Assembly: GCA_020002185.1 (NCBI GenBank)
Contig: CM034533.1
Coordinates: forward strand, 74,400,976 to 74,464,975
Origin: Paraescarpia echinospica
Lineage: Eukaryota; Annelida; Polychaeta; Sabellida; Siboglinidae
DNA length: 64,000 nucleotides
Reading direction: 5' to 3'
The position numbers and the translations under genes are program-made. How positions within the stretch are numbered: the first letter of the stretch is position 1; every line of letters starts with the position of its first letter. The notes under the pieces are model-generated. The model was not told the origin of the DNA, made no database searches, and saw only the letters and a program-made list of their open reading frames with translations. Positions 13,301 through 27,400 of this stretch are shown here, one piece after another.

Positions 13301-15371
13301 GCACTTCATTAGCTGCCTTCAGAACACTTGTTTATATATCTTATGGGCACTTCATTAGCTGCTGCCAGAACACTTGTTCATATACCTTATGGGCACTTCA
13401 TTAGCTGCTGCCAGAACACTTGTTCATATACCTTATGGGCACTTCATTAGCTGCTGCCAGAACATGTGTTCATATACCTTATGGGCACTTCATTAGCTGC
13501 TGCCAGAACACGTGTTCATATACCTTATGGGCACTTCATTAGCTGCTGCCAGAACACTTGTTCATATACCTTTTGGGCGCTTCATTAGCTGCTGCCAGAA
13601 CACTTGTTCATATACCTTATGGGCACTTCGTTAGCTGCTGCCAGAACACTTGTTCATATACCTTATGGGCATTTCATTAACTGCTGCAAGAACACTTGTT
13701 CATATATCTTATGGGCACTTCATTAGCTGCTGCCAGAACACTTGTTCATATACCTTATGGGCACTTCATTAGCTGCTGCCAGAACATGTGTTCATATACC
13801 TTATGGGCACTTCATTAGCTGCTGCCAGAACACGTGTTCATATACCTTATGGGCACTTCATTAGCTGCTACCAGAACATTTGTTCATATACCTTATGGGC
13901 ACTTCATTAGCTGCTGCCAGAACACTTGTTCATATACCTTATGGGCACTTCATTAGCTGCTGCCAGAACACTTCATTAGCTGTGCCAGAACACTTCAGTA
14001 GCTGCTGCCAGAACACTTCATTAGCTGTGCCAGAACACTGCATTAGCTGTGCCAGAACACTGCATTAGCTGCTGCCAGAACACTTCATTAGCTGTGCCAG
14101 AACACTGCATTAGCTGCTGCCAGAACACTGCATTAGCTGTGCCAGAACACTGCATTAGCTGCTGCCAGAACACTTCATTAGCTGCTGCCAGAACACTTCA
14201 TTAGCTGTGCCAGAACACTGCATTAGCTGCTGCCAGAACACTGCATTAGCTGTGCCAGAACACTGCATTAGCTGCTGCCAGAACACTTCATTAGCTGCTG
14301 CCAGAACACTTCATTAGCTGTGCCAGAACACTGCATTAGCTGCTGCCAGAACACTGCATTAGCTGTGCCAGAACACTGCATTAGCTGCTGCCAGAACACT
14401 TCATTAGCTGCTGCCAGAACACTTCATTAGCTGTGCCAGAACACTGCATTAGCTGCTGCCAGAACACTGCATTAGCTGTGCCAGAACACTGCATTAGCTG
14501 CTGCCAGAACACTTCATTAGCTGCTGCCAGAACACTTCATTAGCTGTGCCAGAACACTGCATTAGCTGCTGCCAGAACACTGCATTAGCTGCTGCCAGAA
14601 CACTGCATTAGCTGCTGCCAGAACACTTCATTAGCTGCTGCCAGAACACTGCATTAGCTGCTGCCAGAACACTGCATTAGCTGTGCCAGAACACTGCATT
14701 AGCTGCTGCCAGAACACTGCATTAGCTGCTGCCAGAACACTTGTTCTCATCAAGAGCGCTACTTAATCGATGCAAATTGGAATTTAATTTGAACAGTTAA
14801 TTATGTTTCACATTATCGTTTTTATGGATAATCATGAAGTACATAGTGAAAAGACCATATATTGTTTAGATCCATACGGCACATTACTCTAGTAATGTAA
14901 ATAAATTATGATTGTGACATACGGAAACAGCGACATATTTAGTCCAACAGTTTTCAGAATGCTTTTATATCTATGTTATGTGTTTATAACAAGATGTTGT
15001 CCCACGATTAACTGTAACGTAACTACCACTGACAATAAAAGTTAATTTCTTATTCTGAATAGTATTTTAAACACCCCCTCCCACTTGTTTTGATCAGTAA
15101 CAAAAATCTCTAATCTCTTTCTGAGCAGGACTGCCATACTGCGATAGAAACCTCAATCCATGCCTGTTTGGTGGAACTTGTATCAGCAAGGGACCAGATG
15201 ACTACCTGTGCGTGTGTCCGAATTGTGGATGTGCCTTGGATGAACCAATCCGTAACTGCGCTATTGGTAAGTATATTGACTGATGTTGTGCATTGTTCAG
15301 TGGCAAGTGATTGATGCTTGATTGGTTATTTTTCATTATTTATGTCAAATAAAACTTGTTAAGCATGCTTA

Positions 15372-15402
<31 letters not shown>

Positions 15403-18400
15403 CAGCGATAGAAATAAGCAAGAATATTTACTTGTCTGCTGGACAAGTAAGTTTTGAAATCTACTTGTCCGCCAAAATTTTAACTTGTCCGAGTGGTTGT
15501 GAAGGGGAATCGAAGCTTAAAAAAACCCATAAAAAGTCTGTCTTATTTTGATGACAACAACACAATGTTCCTGCTGTTTCGTTGCATGTACATCTGAGTG
15601 ACTTGTGATCAAAGACACAATTTGATTTAATCTGCAAATTTTGAAATTGCAAAATTATATTTGCAACTATTTTCTGGTCCATTATTATTCATCACAAATA
15701 TTTAAATTAGACACATTACATGATGTATACCAATATTTTAGTGATGTTGATATGAACGCATTTATTACTAACAATTATTACGATGATAGGAATGAGACAA
15801 TATACATATAATATAACGTATAACACTGCTATAAAATTTTGGCATCAGTTTGTCATTGAAGATGTCCCCCACAATTTGGGGGACTTCCGGTGGTGAATTG
15901 ATTTGAATTTGGTGCAGCAAACTTGCGAAAATATAAGGATATTTGATCGGTGGTGAATTGATTTGAATTTGGTGCAGCAAACTTGCGAAAATATAAGGAT
16001 ATTTGATCAAGATAAGTGATATTATTGAGCGTATAGGATACATAACGTAATTATAGATATATATTAAGCAATATTTTTTGTTAAAAGTTAGCTAGAGGGA
16101 GTAATCTAGGGTAGATTAAAAGTAGGCGATTTGCGAGCGATAATTGGGGACGTTAATGTAATCGGAACGTTGTTTACAAAGTAGGTCACTAGCGAAGTTA
16201 GCGTATCGTGAACGACAATAGAATAGCGTTATTTGAGATAATCGGTGTAGTTAGATGAGTAATTAAAACCTGAAATAACAATCTTTTAAAGTGTATAATA
16301 GTACACAGGAAACAGTCTTTGTAAAGACTACCTTGTAATAAAGTTGTATCTAAGCCTAACTTGAATACATTGTCATCGACATCGTAACTAGATAAGGCAC
16401 GGTGTGTCACTGTGTGTTAACAAATATAACTAACTATAACCTAAACAATCTGGTGTAAATTGTACACAGAAAAGTCTTTTCAAAGACTACATAAAACTAC
16501 TTTGAACATAAATAAATTCTGATATGGCACCTTGCAAGCGGCAACTCAGGGCAACACGACACCTAGTTTGCAACGACTGCCAGAGCTGGGTGGATTTTGC
16601 GTTGTCTGGCTGTCCAAAATCATGGGCAGAGACCAAAGATGACGGATTCACCTTTCGGTGTATGGGGTGTTTGAGGGTGGAATGTCTGATGAAGGAGGTG
16701 TGTAAGTTGACGGATATAGTGAAGGAGATGGAGGCGAGACTCAACATAGAAATAGATGGAGCAGAGAGGGATGACGCGGAGAGAGTTGAGAATTCTACAA
16801 CACAGAAGGAGCAGAGTTGTGACACGGAGACTGAAGAAAGGAGACTGAGAGGAAGGAAGGTGACCGGTGTGAAGGAACAAGACATTGAGAAAACAGAGGG
16901 ACGGAGGAAAAGTGTTCGGCAGAGGAAGAGAAAACGGGCCAGTGGGGATAGATCAGCAGGTAGTCAGACTGTAGAGAACGAGGAGAGACACGACAGCGAT
17001 ACAGGTGGTGAAGAGGTAGATACCACACAGGCAGTTGGTAAGACTGTGAGACAGAAGACTGATGGAAGAAGACAGAGTGTTCAGCAAAAAACAGAAAACA
17101 TGACAGGCGTGAAGGTGACAGGGGAGAAAGTGACCGTAGTGAAGGAGGTAGCCGGGGAAAAGGGACGGGAGAGGAGAGAAGAAAATGTGATGGGAGGAAA
17201 GAAGAAGGGACGAAAGGAAGTGAGAGTAAATGTGCTAGAAGAGAAGATGACAGGAGGAAAGGGGACAAGAGAAAACGCGACAGGAAAGAAGGGAATGGAA
17301 GAGAATGTGACAGGAGAGAAGACGACAAGAGGAAAAGACAACAACCAGACATATGCAAACCGGAGGAGCTACTCCGAGGCAGTGATTGAGGGGGCAAAGA
17401 GAAAAGAGAGAGTGTTTATGGGCGATTCAATTCTGAGAAAAACAGACAAGACTATATGCGAGGGGAAGGACGTTGTTGTATGTCTACCGGGGGCTAAGAT
17501 AGAGCATGTGACCGAAAGGGTAGAAAAGGTATTGGGGCATGGCAAGGGAGGGTCTATACTAGTACACGTTGGGACAAACAATGCAGACAAGGAGGGAACA
17601 ACTGGTATAGTTCAGAAGTACAGACATCTAGTGAGGAAGCTAAAGAAGACAAGAGTGGAACAGGTTATTCTCTCAGGAATTTTGCCAGTAATGGGAGGAA
17701 GGGGGGCAAGATACAGAAACTGTAAGAGGATGGCGATCAACGCACTAGTTGAGCAGATGTGTGAGGAAGAGGGCGTGGGATTCATAGATTTATGGGGGTA
17801 CTTTGTTGGGAGAGAAGATATGTACATGAGAGATGGCCTCCATCTAAGTGGAAAGGGGGCAGCAGTATTCTCAGAGAATCTGCTGCGATCTGTTGACAGT
17901 GGGACAGGTTGCATCTATTTAAACTAAATTCGCAGGGGGGACTCGCAGAGAAGCCTGAAACTGGAGGCATAGATAAAGGCAGCAAAAATAATTCAGCAAA
18001 GAACAGTCTGGAAAACTGTTCTGAAGCTGGGTATAAATGTGTTTGTTTAAATGCAAGGAGTATAGTAAACAAAAGAAATGAACTAAACATTATGGTAGAA
18101 GATATTGACCCTCACATAATAGGTATAACTGAATCATGGGCAACCACCGATATATCAGATGCCGAATTGGGACTGACAGGATATGTAATGTTTAGGAAAG
18201 ATAGAATAGGAAGAAGGGGAGGTGGAGTTATTTTATATATTAAAGAATCTATCCAGGCTTATGAAATAAAATTAGACAGAGAAGTAGATTGCGAAGAAGC
18301 TGTTTGGTGTAACATAGTTACAGGAAACTCAACGTTAACGGTTGGATTAGTTTATCGAAGTCCAAACATAAGCATAGAAGAGAATGAAAAAATACAAAAC

Positions 18401-21400
18401 GCTATAAGGGAAGTGAACAAACGGGACTGTGTTATTATGGGGGATTTTAACCATGGGCATATAAAATGGAAATCTCTACAGAGTATGGGTAGTGAGGACC
18501 ACAAGTTTTTAGATTTAGTACAAGATAGTTTCCTTTCTCAACATGTGCTAGAACCAACAAGGGGAGAGAATGTGTTAGACTTAGTTTTGTCCTCACAGAA
18601 TGAATTAGTTGACAATGTTAAATTATATGAGCCTCTGGGAAGTAGTGATCACAACCAGATACATTTACCATCAAAGTAAAATCAGAAAGAAATAATAAAA
18701 AGCAGTTCAGGAGAAATTTCCACAAAGGAAGATATAAAGGAAATGAGGAAATATTTAGCAAAGATAGACTGGAATAATACACTGAAGAATAAGACAGCAA
18801 CAGAATGCTGGAATATCTTAAAGAATGAAATAGAGTGCATCGTAGATAAATTTGTTCCCTTCAAAAAACAAGGGAAACGGACCAGAAAGAAATACTTATC
18901 GAAAAAAGCCATTAGAAAAATTAAGTATAAACAAATGATGTGGAAGTCATATAGACGTACTGGAAATGACGAAGACTACAACATTTATAAAGAAGCACTA
19001 AACCAAGCTACAGCTGAAATTAGAGATTCAAAGAGAAGCTATGAACATAAATTAGCTTGTAATATAAAACATGACAGCAAGAGTTTTTATGCGTATGTTC
19101 GAAGCAAACAGAGAGTTCAGGATAAGGTCGGTCCTCTAGAAGATAGCGCTGGAAATATAATATCAGAAGGATTCTTAATGGCTGAAGACCTAAATGAGTA
19201 TTTTAGTTCAGTGTTTACCAGAGAAGACACTAGTTCACTGCCAGTACCAGAGGCTAAGTTCAAGGGGGCAGAATCAGGCTATTTAAGACAGTTAATTGTA
19301 ACCCCAGAAATGGTAGCTAAGAAAATTAGGGCTAAGAAGGAAAATAAATCACCTGGAGTGGATGGTATTCCACCCAAACTACTAGTGGAAATTGTAGAAC
19401 AAATTAGCATACCGCTTGCAACAGTTTTCAACTTGTCATTAGAAGAGGTAGTGGAACACTTTAGAATGGAAAACAAACATTATACCGTTATTTAAAAGGT
19501 TCTAGAAACAAGTCAGGAGAACTATAGACCAGTGAGTTTAACATCAGTGACTTGTAAATTATTAGAAAGAACTAATTAAAAGATCACATGTGGTGGATTT
19601 TCTTGTTAAGCATAACTTGATAAACCCATCTCAACATGGGTTTCTAAAAGCAAGGTCATACTTAACAAATATGTTATGTTTTGGAAAGTATCACTAAAGT
19701 GGGTAGATGATGGATCACCAGTAGATATCATCTACTTAGATTTTCAAAAGCTTTCGACAAAGTACCACATCAAAGATTACTGCGGAAACTAAAGGGCCAT
19801 AGCATAGGAAATGGTATAATAAACTGGATAGAACAATGGCTGATTGACAGAGGACAAGTTGTTGATGGGGAGGCTTCAACTGGAAATCAGTTTTGAGTGG
19901 GGTTCCACAGGGATCAGTACTGGGACCTATATTATTCTTAATATATATAAACGATTTGGACGATGATATAGCTAGCAAGGTGTTGAAATTTGCAGATGAT
20001 ACAAAAGTGTTTAGAAGGATTAAAAGTGATGGAGATAGACAGCATTTACAAGATGATCTTGACAGGTTGATTAAATGGTCTGAAAAGCGGCAAATGTTGT
20101 TCAATTTTGGGAAATGTAAATGCCTTCACACAGGACATGGGAACGAATATGTAGAATATACAATGGGGGGAACTGTACTAAGTACTACTGTAAAAGAAAA
20201 AGACTTAGGGCTGACAATTAGTGCTGACATGAAGGTTTCAGAGCAGTGTGGAATTGCAGCTTCAAAGGGAAATCAAATCCTTGGATTGATTAGGCGAAAT
20301 ATAGCATATAAAGAAAAAAAGCAACTAATAATACCACTGTAATAAAAACAATAAGTTAGGCCCTCATTTAGAATAATATTGTATACAAGCGTGGGAGGCC
20401 ATACCGCAAGAAGGACATAGATATGCTAGAAAGAGTACAGAGAGCGACTAAAATGATACCAAAACTGAGGGATCTTAGTTATGAAAAACGCCTAAAAGAA
20501 TGTGGTTTAACAACACTAGAGACCAGGAGATTGAGAGGAGATCAGATAGAAGTGTTTAAAATATTGAATGGTTATGAAAATATTGATAGAAATATGTTTT
20601 TCTCAGTTAAGAAAGATAGAAAGACTAGGACATGAAGTTACATTAGTAAAGGAGCAGTGTAGATTAGACGTAAGAAAGTTCTCATTTTCACAAAGGACTG
20701 TGAATGAATGGAACAGATTATCTGATGATTGTGTGGGTGCTAGTAGTGTGAATATGTTTAAAAATAAAATCGACACATACCTCAGAAGGGCTGGATATAT
20801 GTAGATAAAAGGGTTGGACTCTAGATAAGCCAAAGGGCTTCCTTGTCCACCTGCCATCTAGAGTTAATTCTCTGGATGGCAATCTTGTTAAATCTTGTTA
20901 AAGATGCCACTTATAACCATCAGGAACACGACCAATGCAAAGCCAGGAAATGTCACAAAAATCATAATAAATTATATAATCTGATATTTTGTTAAACCTC
21001 TATGAACTTCAATATTATCAAAGTTCTGTATTTTACAAACGAAGATAATATTCAACTGATCATCAGTAAACAAACGCATATTTTTTCTTAAATGTTAATT
21101 ACCATTTCAATGATGATAAAACAGTTTTAACGGTGCCTGAATTACATTTACCAGGCGGATAATAATTTATAAATTTAGTTACGTCGTAACGTTGCTGCCG
21201 CGCGCAGACCGCCGTAGTTGGCGGAAGCCGACATGTCAACTGCGATTGGCGCCCCGTCCCCGGGTCTTGCATAATTCAGTTTCGAAAACTCACAATTTAT
21301 GGTTAAAATAAATGTTACATAGATACAACAACACTTCTGAAATGTCATTAATATTCCGTTTATCAACCAACACCATAGATTTACCGGAGAGCCAGATACA

Positions 21401-24400
21401 AGTTTTGAAAATTGTCATCGATCTGGATCAGCTAACGTTCGATGACTTGGCGAGTCTGCGCGGGTTATAATGCTTAAAACTATATACTTATTCAAATAAC
21501 AGGTAGCGATACAAAGTCTACTATTTCCATAGTTCATCAAATATGATTCGTGAGCGGAAGCAAGTTGTACGTCGGCCAAACTGAACGATTTACGATTGCG
21601 TGAAATACAGCCTCGATCAACGATGGCTGATGCAGAGTCTGTCCTACGCATGTGACAGAGGTAGGTCAGTGTGCTCAGTGGATGACCCTGTTAACGCAGG
21701 CACTAAATTCGGTCGAACACTGACGTACAATACACTGGCGGCGGAACGACAAGACGCCGACACACTAACAAAATTGGAACATGTGCGATTGCTAGCGAAC
21801 TTCATTTACATTTGAATTTCCTCAAATAAACAGTTTGCAATGTTGCACGCATCACTATTTAATGTAAATTTTCACCAGTCCACCGAATAACCATGTAGAG
21901 TCACTTTAATTGTCCGGGCCAAAAATCACTTGTCCCAGACAAACGGACAAGTGCTATTTCGAACGCTGATATACATGTATATATATATATATATGTAGCA
22001 TACATGTGTGATAATAAAATTCTCACCAAATATATTGTTCATGTCGAAAAGGACCCAGAAATGTCACCTTGATCTGTGAAAAAGTCTTACATTGCACAAT
22101 AGATAATATTGTAACAGGTGCCAGATTAGAATGTCACTGACAGTTTTAACACCCAACATTGTACAGTTGTTCCAGTTATTAACTTATGTTCTGTTATGTG
22201 TCTATTAGAGAGTTGTTTGTTCTTTATTCAATGACGGCATAGTTTCTGTGTTCAACTACGGGAGGTGTGTTGAATATGAGTTGCTTGAATATATAAAATA
22301 TTCACGAAATGGTCTACTTGAATACTTTATTTCCAGGTGTATCTTCACTGGCAGCAAATAGTCTAGAGAGCTACTAAACATGTGAACACTTTACTTCCAT
22401 CATAACTCTTAATGAGCTGCAACTATGGTTCACCAAGAAACATTTCATTAATAATTACAAATTCACAATATAGTCCAAAGGACTTCAGGGCCTCTTGGCC
22501 CTTTTTTATTTATTGCTAAATTTTAAGCAAACTTCATGAAGAGAAACAAGGTCAATTTGACTCACTTTTTATATTGTTTTCCAGTGTATGCGTTTGTAAA
22601 TCTCAGATCATCTTTTTCACGACTTTTTGTTTTGAAAACCAAGCTTAACATCAACAAACATGCTTTTCCTGTAGCTGCACCCAAAATGTGAAATCATCTC
22701 CCTATCATTTAAAAATCATCTGAGACTATAGATACCTTTCGTAAAAAAAAACCCACTTATTTATTTTAAATTGCATTCCCATCCTAACCTTGCTCTAATG
22801 AGGATTCTTGCTTGTCCCTATTAACGATTTTGTCCAGTGATTCTTGTATGTTGCACCTCTAAGATAAGATTTCTGGGGATTTAGGTGCTATATATGTTTG
22901 TCATTATTATTAAATACATGTATTTTATTTGTTAAGTATTATTTGTTGAGGAAAATAAACTGGGCATTGCCAGATAAGATAATAAGGTAGGCATTTCTGA
23001 CAAAATCTCGCTGACTAGACCTGTGTGAGTTAATTCCCTGTTCCCTGTCGCGGGTCACTCATGCTCTGTGGTGTCTCAGGAAGGGTGTTCATTGTTCACA
23101 GAGCAAGAGCATGATCATTCGGTAGAGCAGTCAATGGCTCCAGCATAGGTCCAAATTGTACCAACTGGTTGCATTAGAGGATGCTTTCAAACAAGCATAA
23201 ATAATATATAGTCAGTGTCAATTCATTACAAAATTACAACTATATCTGTGTAATTGCTAAAAAGTGGATGGGATCAATCACATTGTTAGCATTAATCTTG
23301 TCCTCACAACTAATTCATCATGATCCAAGGTTTTATCAGTGTTCTCTGATAAATACAGATGTACCCCACGACCTGTTAACATACATGTCATTGTGTATGT
23401 ATCGTATAGACATGAACTGTTTACATGTCATTGTGTATGTATCGTATACACACAATCTGTTTACATGTCATTGTGTATGTACCGTATACACACAATCTGT
23501 TTACATGTCATTGTGTATGTATCGTATGCACACAATCTGTTTACATGTCATTGTGTATGTATCGTATACACACAATCTGTTTACATGTCATTGTGTATTT
23601 ATCGTATACACACAATCTGTTTACATGTCATTGTGTATGTATCGTACACACACAATCTGTTTACATGTCATTGTGTATGTATCGTATACACACAATCTGT
23701 TTACATGTCATTGTGTATTTATCGTATACACACAATCTGTTTACATGTCATTGTGTATGTATCGTATACACACAATCTGTTTACATGTCATTGTGTATGT
23801 ATCGTATGCACACAATCTGTTTACATGTCATTGTGTATGTATCGTATAGACATGAACTGTTTACATGTCATTGTGTATGTATCGTATACACACAATCTGT
23901 TTACATGTCATTGTGTATGTATCGTATACACACAATCTGTTTACATGTCATTGTGTATGTATCGTATGCACACAATCTGTTTACATGTCATTGTGTATGT
24001 ATCGTATACACACAATCTGTTTACATGTCATTGTGTATGTACCGTATACACACAATCTGTTTACATGTCATTGTGTATGTATCGTATACACACAATCTGT
24101 TTACATGTCATTGTGTATGTATCGTATACACACAATCTGTTTACATGTCATTGTGTATGTATCGTATACACACAATCTGTTTACATGTCATTGTGTATGT
24201 ATCGTATACACACAATCTGTTTACATGTCATTGTGTATGTATCGTATACACACAATCTGTTTACATGTCATTGTGTATGTATCGTATACACACAATCTGT
24301 TTACATGTCATTGTGTATGTACCGTATACACACAATCTGTTTACATGTCATTGTGTATGTATCGTATGCACACAATCTGTTTACATGTCATTGTGTATGT

Positions 24401-27400
24401 ATCGTATACACACAATCTGTTTACATGTCATTGTGTATTTATCGTATACACACAATCTGTTTACATGTCATTGTGTATGTATCGTATACACACAATCTGT
24501 TTACATGTCATTGTGTATGTATCGTATGCACACAATCTGTTTACATGTCATTGTGTATGTATCGTATACACACAATCTGTTTACATGTCATTGTGTATGT
24601 ATCGTATACACACAATCTGTTTACATGTCATTGTGTATGTATCGTATACACACAATCTGTTTACATGTCATTGTGTATGTACCGTATACACACAATCTGT
24701 TTACATGTCATTGTGTATGTATCGTATGCACACAATCTGTTTACATGTCATTGTGTATGTATCGTATACACACAATCTGTTTACATGTCATTGTGTATGT
24801 ATCGTATACACACAATCTGTTTACATGTCATTGTGTATTTATCGTATACACACAATCTGTTTTTTAACAAGATTTAACAAGATTGCCATCCAGAGAATTA
24901 AATCTAGATGGCAGGTGGACAAGGAAGCCCTTTAACAAGATTGCCATCCAGAGAATTAACTCTAGATGGCAGGTGGACAAGGAAGCCCTTTGGCTTATCG
25001 AGAGTCCAACCCTTTTATCTACATATATCCAGCCCTTCTGAGGTATGTGTCGATTTTATTTTTAAACATATTCACACTACTAGCACCCACACAATCATCA
25101 GATAATCTGTTCCATTCATTCACAGTCCTTTGTGAAAATGAGAACTTTCTCACGTCTAATCTACACTGCTCCTTTACTAATGTAACTTCATGTCCTCTAG
25201 TCTTTCTATCTTTCTTAACTGAAAAAAACATATTTCTATCAATATTTTCATAACCATTCAATATTTTAAACACTTCTATCTGATCTCCTGGTCTCTAGTG
25301 TTGTTAAACCACATTCTTTTAGGCGTTTTTCATAACTAAGATCCCTCAGTTTTGGTATCATTTTAGTCGCTCTCCTCTGTACTCTTTCTAGCATATCTAT
25401 GTCCTTCTTGCGGTATGGCCTCCACGCTTGTATACAATATTCTAAATGAGGCCTAACTATTGTTTTGTACAGCGGTATTATTAGTTCTTTTTCTTTATAT
25501 GCTATATTTCGCCTAATCAATCCAAGGATTTGATTTCCCTTTGAAGCTGCAATTCCACACTGCTCTGAAACCTTCATGTCAGCACTAATTGTCAGCCCTA
25601 AGTCTTTTTCTTTTACAGTAGTACTTAGTACAGTTCCCCCCATTGTATATTCTACATATTCGTTCCCATGTCCTGTGTGGTGGCATTTACATTTCCCAAA
25701 ATTGAACAGCATTTGCCACTTTTCAGACAATTTGATCAACCTGTCAAGATCATCTTGTAAATGCTGTCTATCCCATCACTTTTAATCTTCTAAACACTTT
25801 TGTATCATCTGCAAATTTCAACACCTTGCTAGCTATATCATCGTCCAAATCGTTTATATATATTAAGAATAATATAGGTCCCAGTACTGATCCCTGTGGA
25901 ACCCCACTCAAAACTGATTTCCAGTTTGAAGCCTCCCCATCAACAACTACCCGTTGTCTTCTGTCAATCAGCCATTTTTCTATCCAGTTAATTATACCAT
26001 TTCCTATGCCATGGGCTTTTAGTTTAAGCAGTAATCTCTGATGTGGCACTTTGTCGAAAGCTTTTTGAAAATCTAAGTAGATGATATCTACTGGTGATCC
26101 ATCATCTACCCAATTAGTGATATCTTCCAAAAAACATAACATATTTGTTAAGCATGACCTCGCTTTTAGAAACCCATGTTGAGATGGGTTTATCAAGTTA
26201 TGTTTAACAAGAAAATCCACCATGTGATCTTTAATTAGTCTTTCTAATAATTTACAAATCACTGATGTTAAACTCACTGGTCTATAGTTATCTGACTTGT
26301 TTCTCGAACCTTTTTAAATAACGGTATAATGTTTGCTTCTTTCCATTCTAAAGGAACCACTCCCTCTTCTAATGACAAGTTGAAAACTGTTGCAAGCGGT
26401 ATGCTAATTTGTTCTACAATTTCCACTAGTAGTTTGGGTGGAATACCATCCACTCCAGGTGATTTATTTTCCTTCATAGCCCTAATTTTCTTAGCTACCA
26501 TTTCTGGGGTTATAATTAACTGTCTTAAATAGTCTGATTCTGCCCCCTTGAACTTAGCCTCTGGTACTGGCAGTGAACTAGTGTCTTCTCTGGTAAACAC
26601 TGAACTAAAATACTCATTTAGGTCTTCAGCCATTAAGAATCCTTCTGATATTATATTTCCAGCACTATCTTCTAGAGGACCGACCTTATCCTGAACTTTC
26701 TGTTTGCTTCGAACATACGCATAAAAACTCTTGCTGTCATATTTTATATTACAAGCTAATTTATGTTCATAGCTTCTCTTTGAATTTCTAATTTGTGCAA
26801 ACAGAAGGTGCAAACAGAAGTCGATCATCGGCGTATATAAGGTGATTAACAACCATGTTACCAAGACTACAACCGATTTGTTTTTTGTGCAGTTGTATAC
26901 TCAGATTATCCATATAAATGTTAAAAAGCAAAGGGGATAACTTCCCACCTTGCTTAACACCATTGCCTACCGAGAAGAAGTCCGAGTAGGTATTTCCCCA
27001 TCGTATGCATACACATTGATTATTGAATTCATTGCTGAGTATTCTTAAGATATAGTTCGGTACATTTCGTTGTTCTAGTTTCGTTATAAGTTTATTTCGG
27101 TTGACACGATCAAACGCCTTTGATGCATCTAAAAATGCGACGTGCATAGCTGAACCATGTTCAGTGTAGAACCTTAATAATTCCTTAAATGCAAACACGC
27201 ATAACTCCGTTCCATGTTTAGGCTTAAAGCCAAATTGATTAGGAGTGGTTTCCAAGTACATTTTCATTCTGTTAAAAAGAACAGTGTCTATTATCTTCGA
27301 AAATATATTCGATAGACATATTGGCCTATAATTCCCTTTGTCGTTTACTCGTCTATTTTTGTCTTTAATAATTGGTACAATAACAGACTGACATTTCTTT

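Larger units (their letters stand above)
15865..20900 (+). mobile_element. CR1-like LINE, near full length, inside hAT-like element A
   Basis: The insertion is flanked by the 6-bp direct repeat AAGATG (15859-15864 and 20901-20906). In element B (38042-39636) the same point is uninterrupted. The element has a 5' hairpin (TCCCCCACAATTTGGGGGA), a 5' UTR with two 60-bp repeats, ORF1, a broken ORF2, and a 3' end finishing in two AATCTTGTTA repeats. Short 3' repeats instead of poly(A) are typical of the CR1 group. The ORF2 frame is disrupted, so this copy is inactive. Confidence 0.85.
15403..21968 (+). mobile_element. hAT-like non-autonomous DNA element A, interrupted by a LINE
   Basis: The element starts CAGCGATAGAAATAAGC and ends, on the other strand, CAGCGTTCGAAATAGCAC, giving imperfect terminal inverted repeats with a CAGCG start. 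Both ends carry repeated ACTTGTCC/GGACAAGT subterminal words (15429-15492 and 21913-21951). A second copy lies inverted at 38042-39636. With the inserted LINE (15865-20900 plus one target copy) removed, about 1.5 kb remains with no transposase frame. CAGNG-type ends resemble hAT elements. The 8-bp target duplication expected for hAT cannot be resolved because the flanks are TA repeats. Confidence 0.65.

Noticed and set aside
16487..18090. Minus-strand frames rich in Ser/Phe/Leu opposite LINE ORF1
   Set aside because: Shadow frames of a purine-rich coding strand.
23268..24935. Three overlapping plus-strand frames of 193-512 codons
   Set aside because: Product of the 40-bp minisatellite read in every phase.
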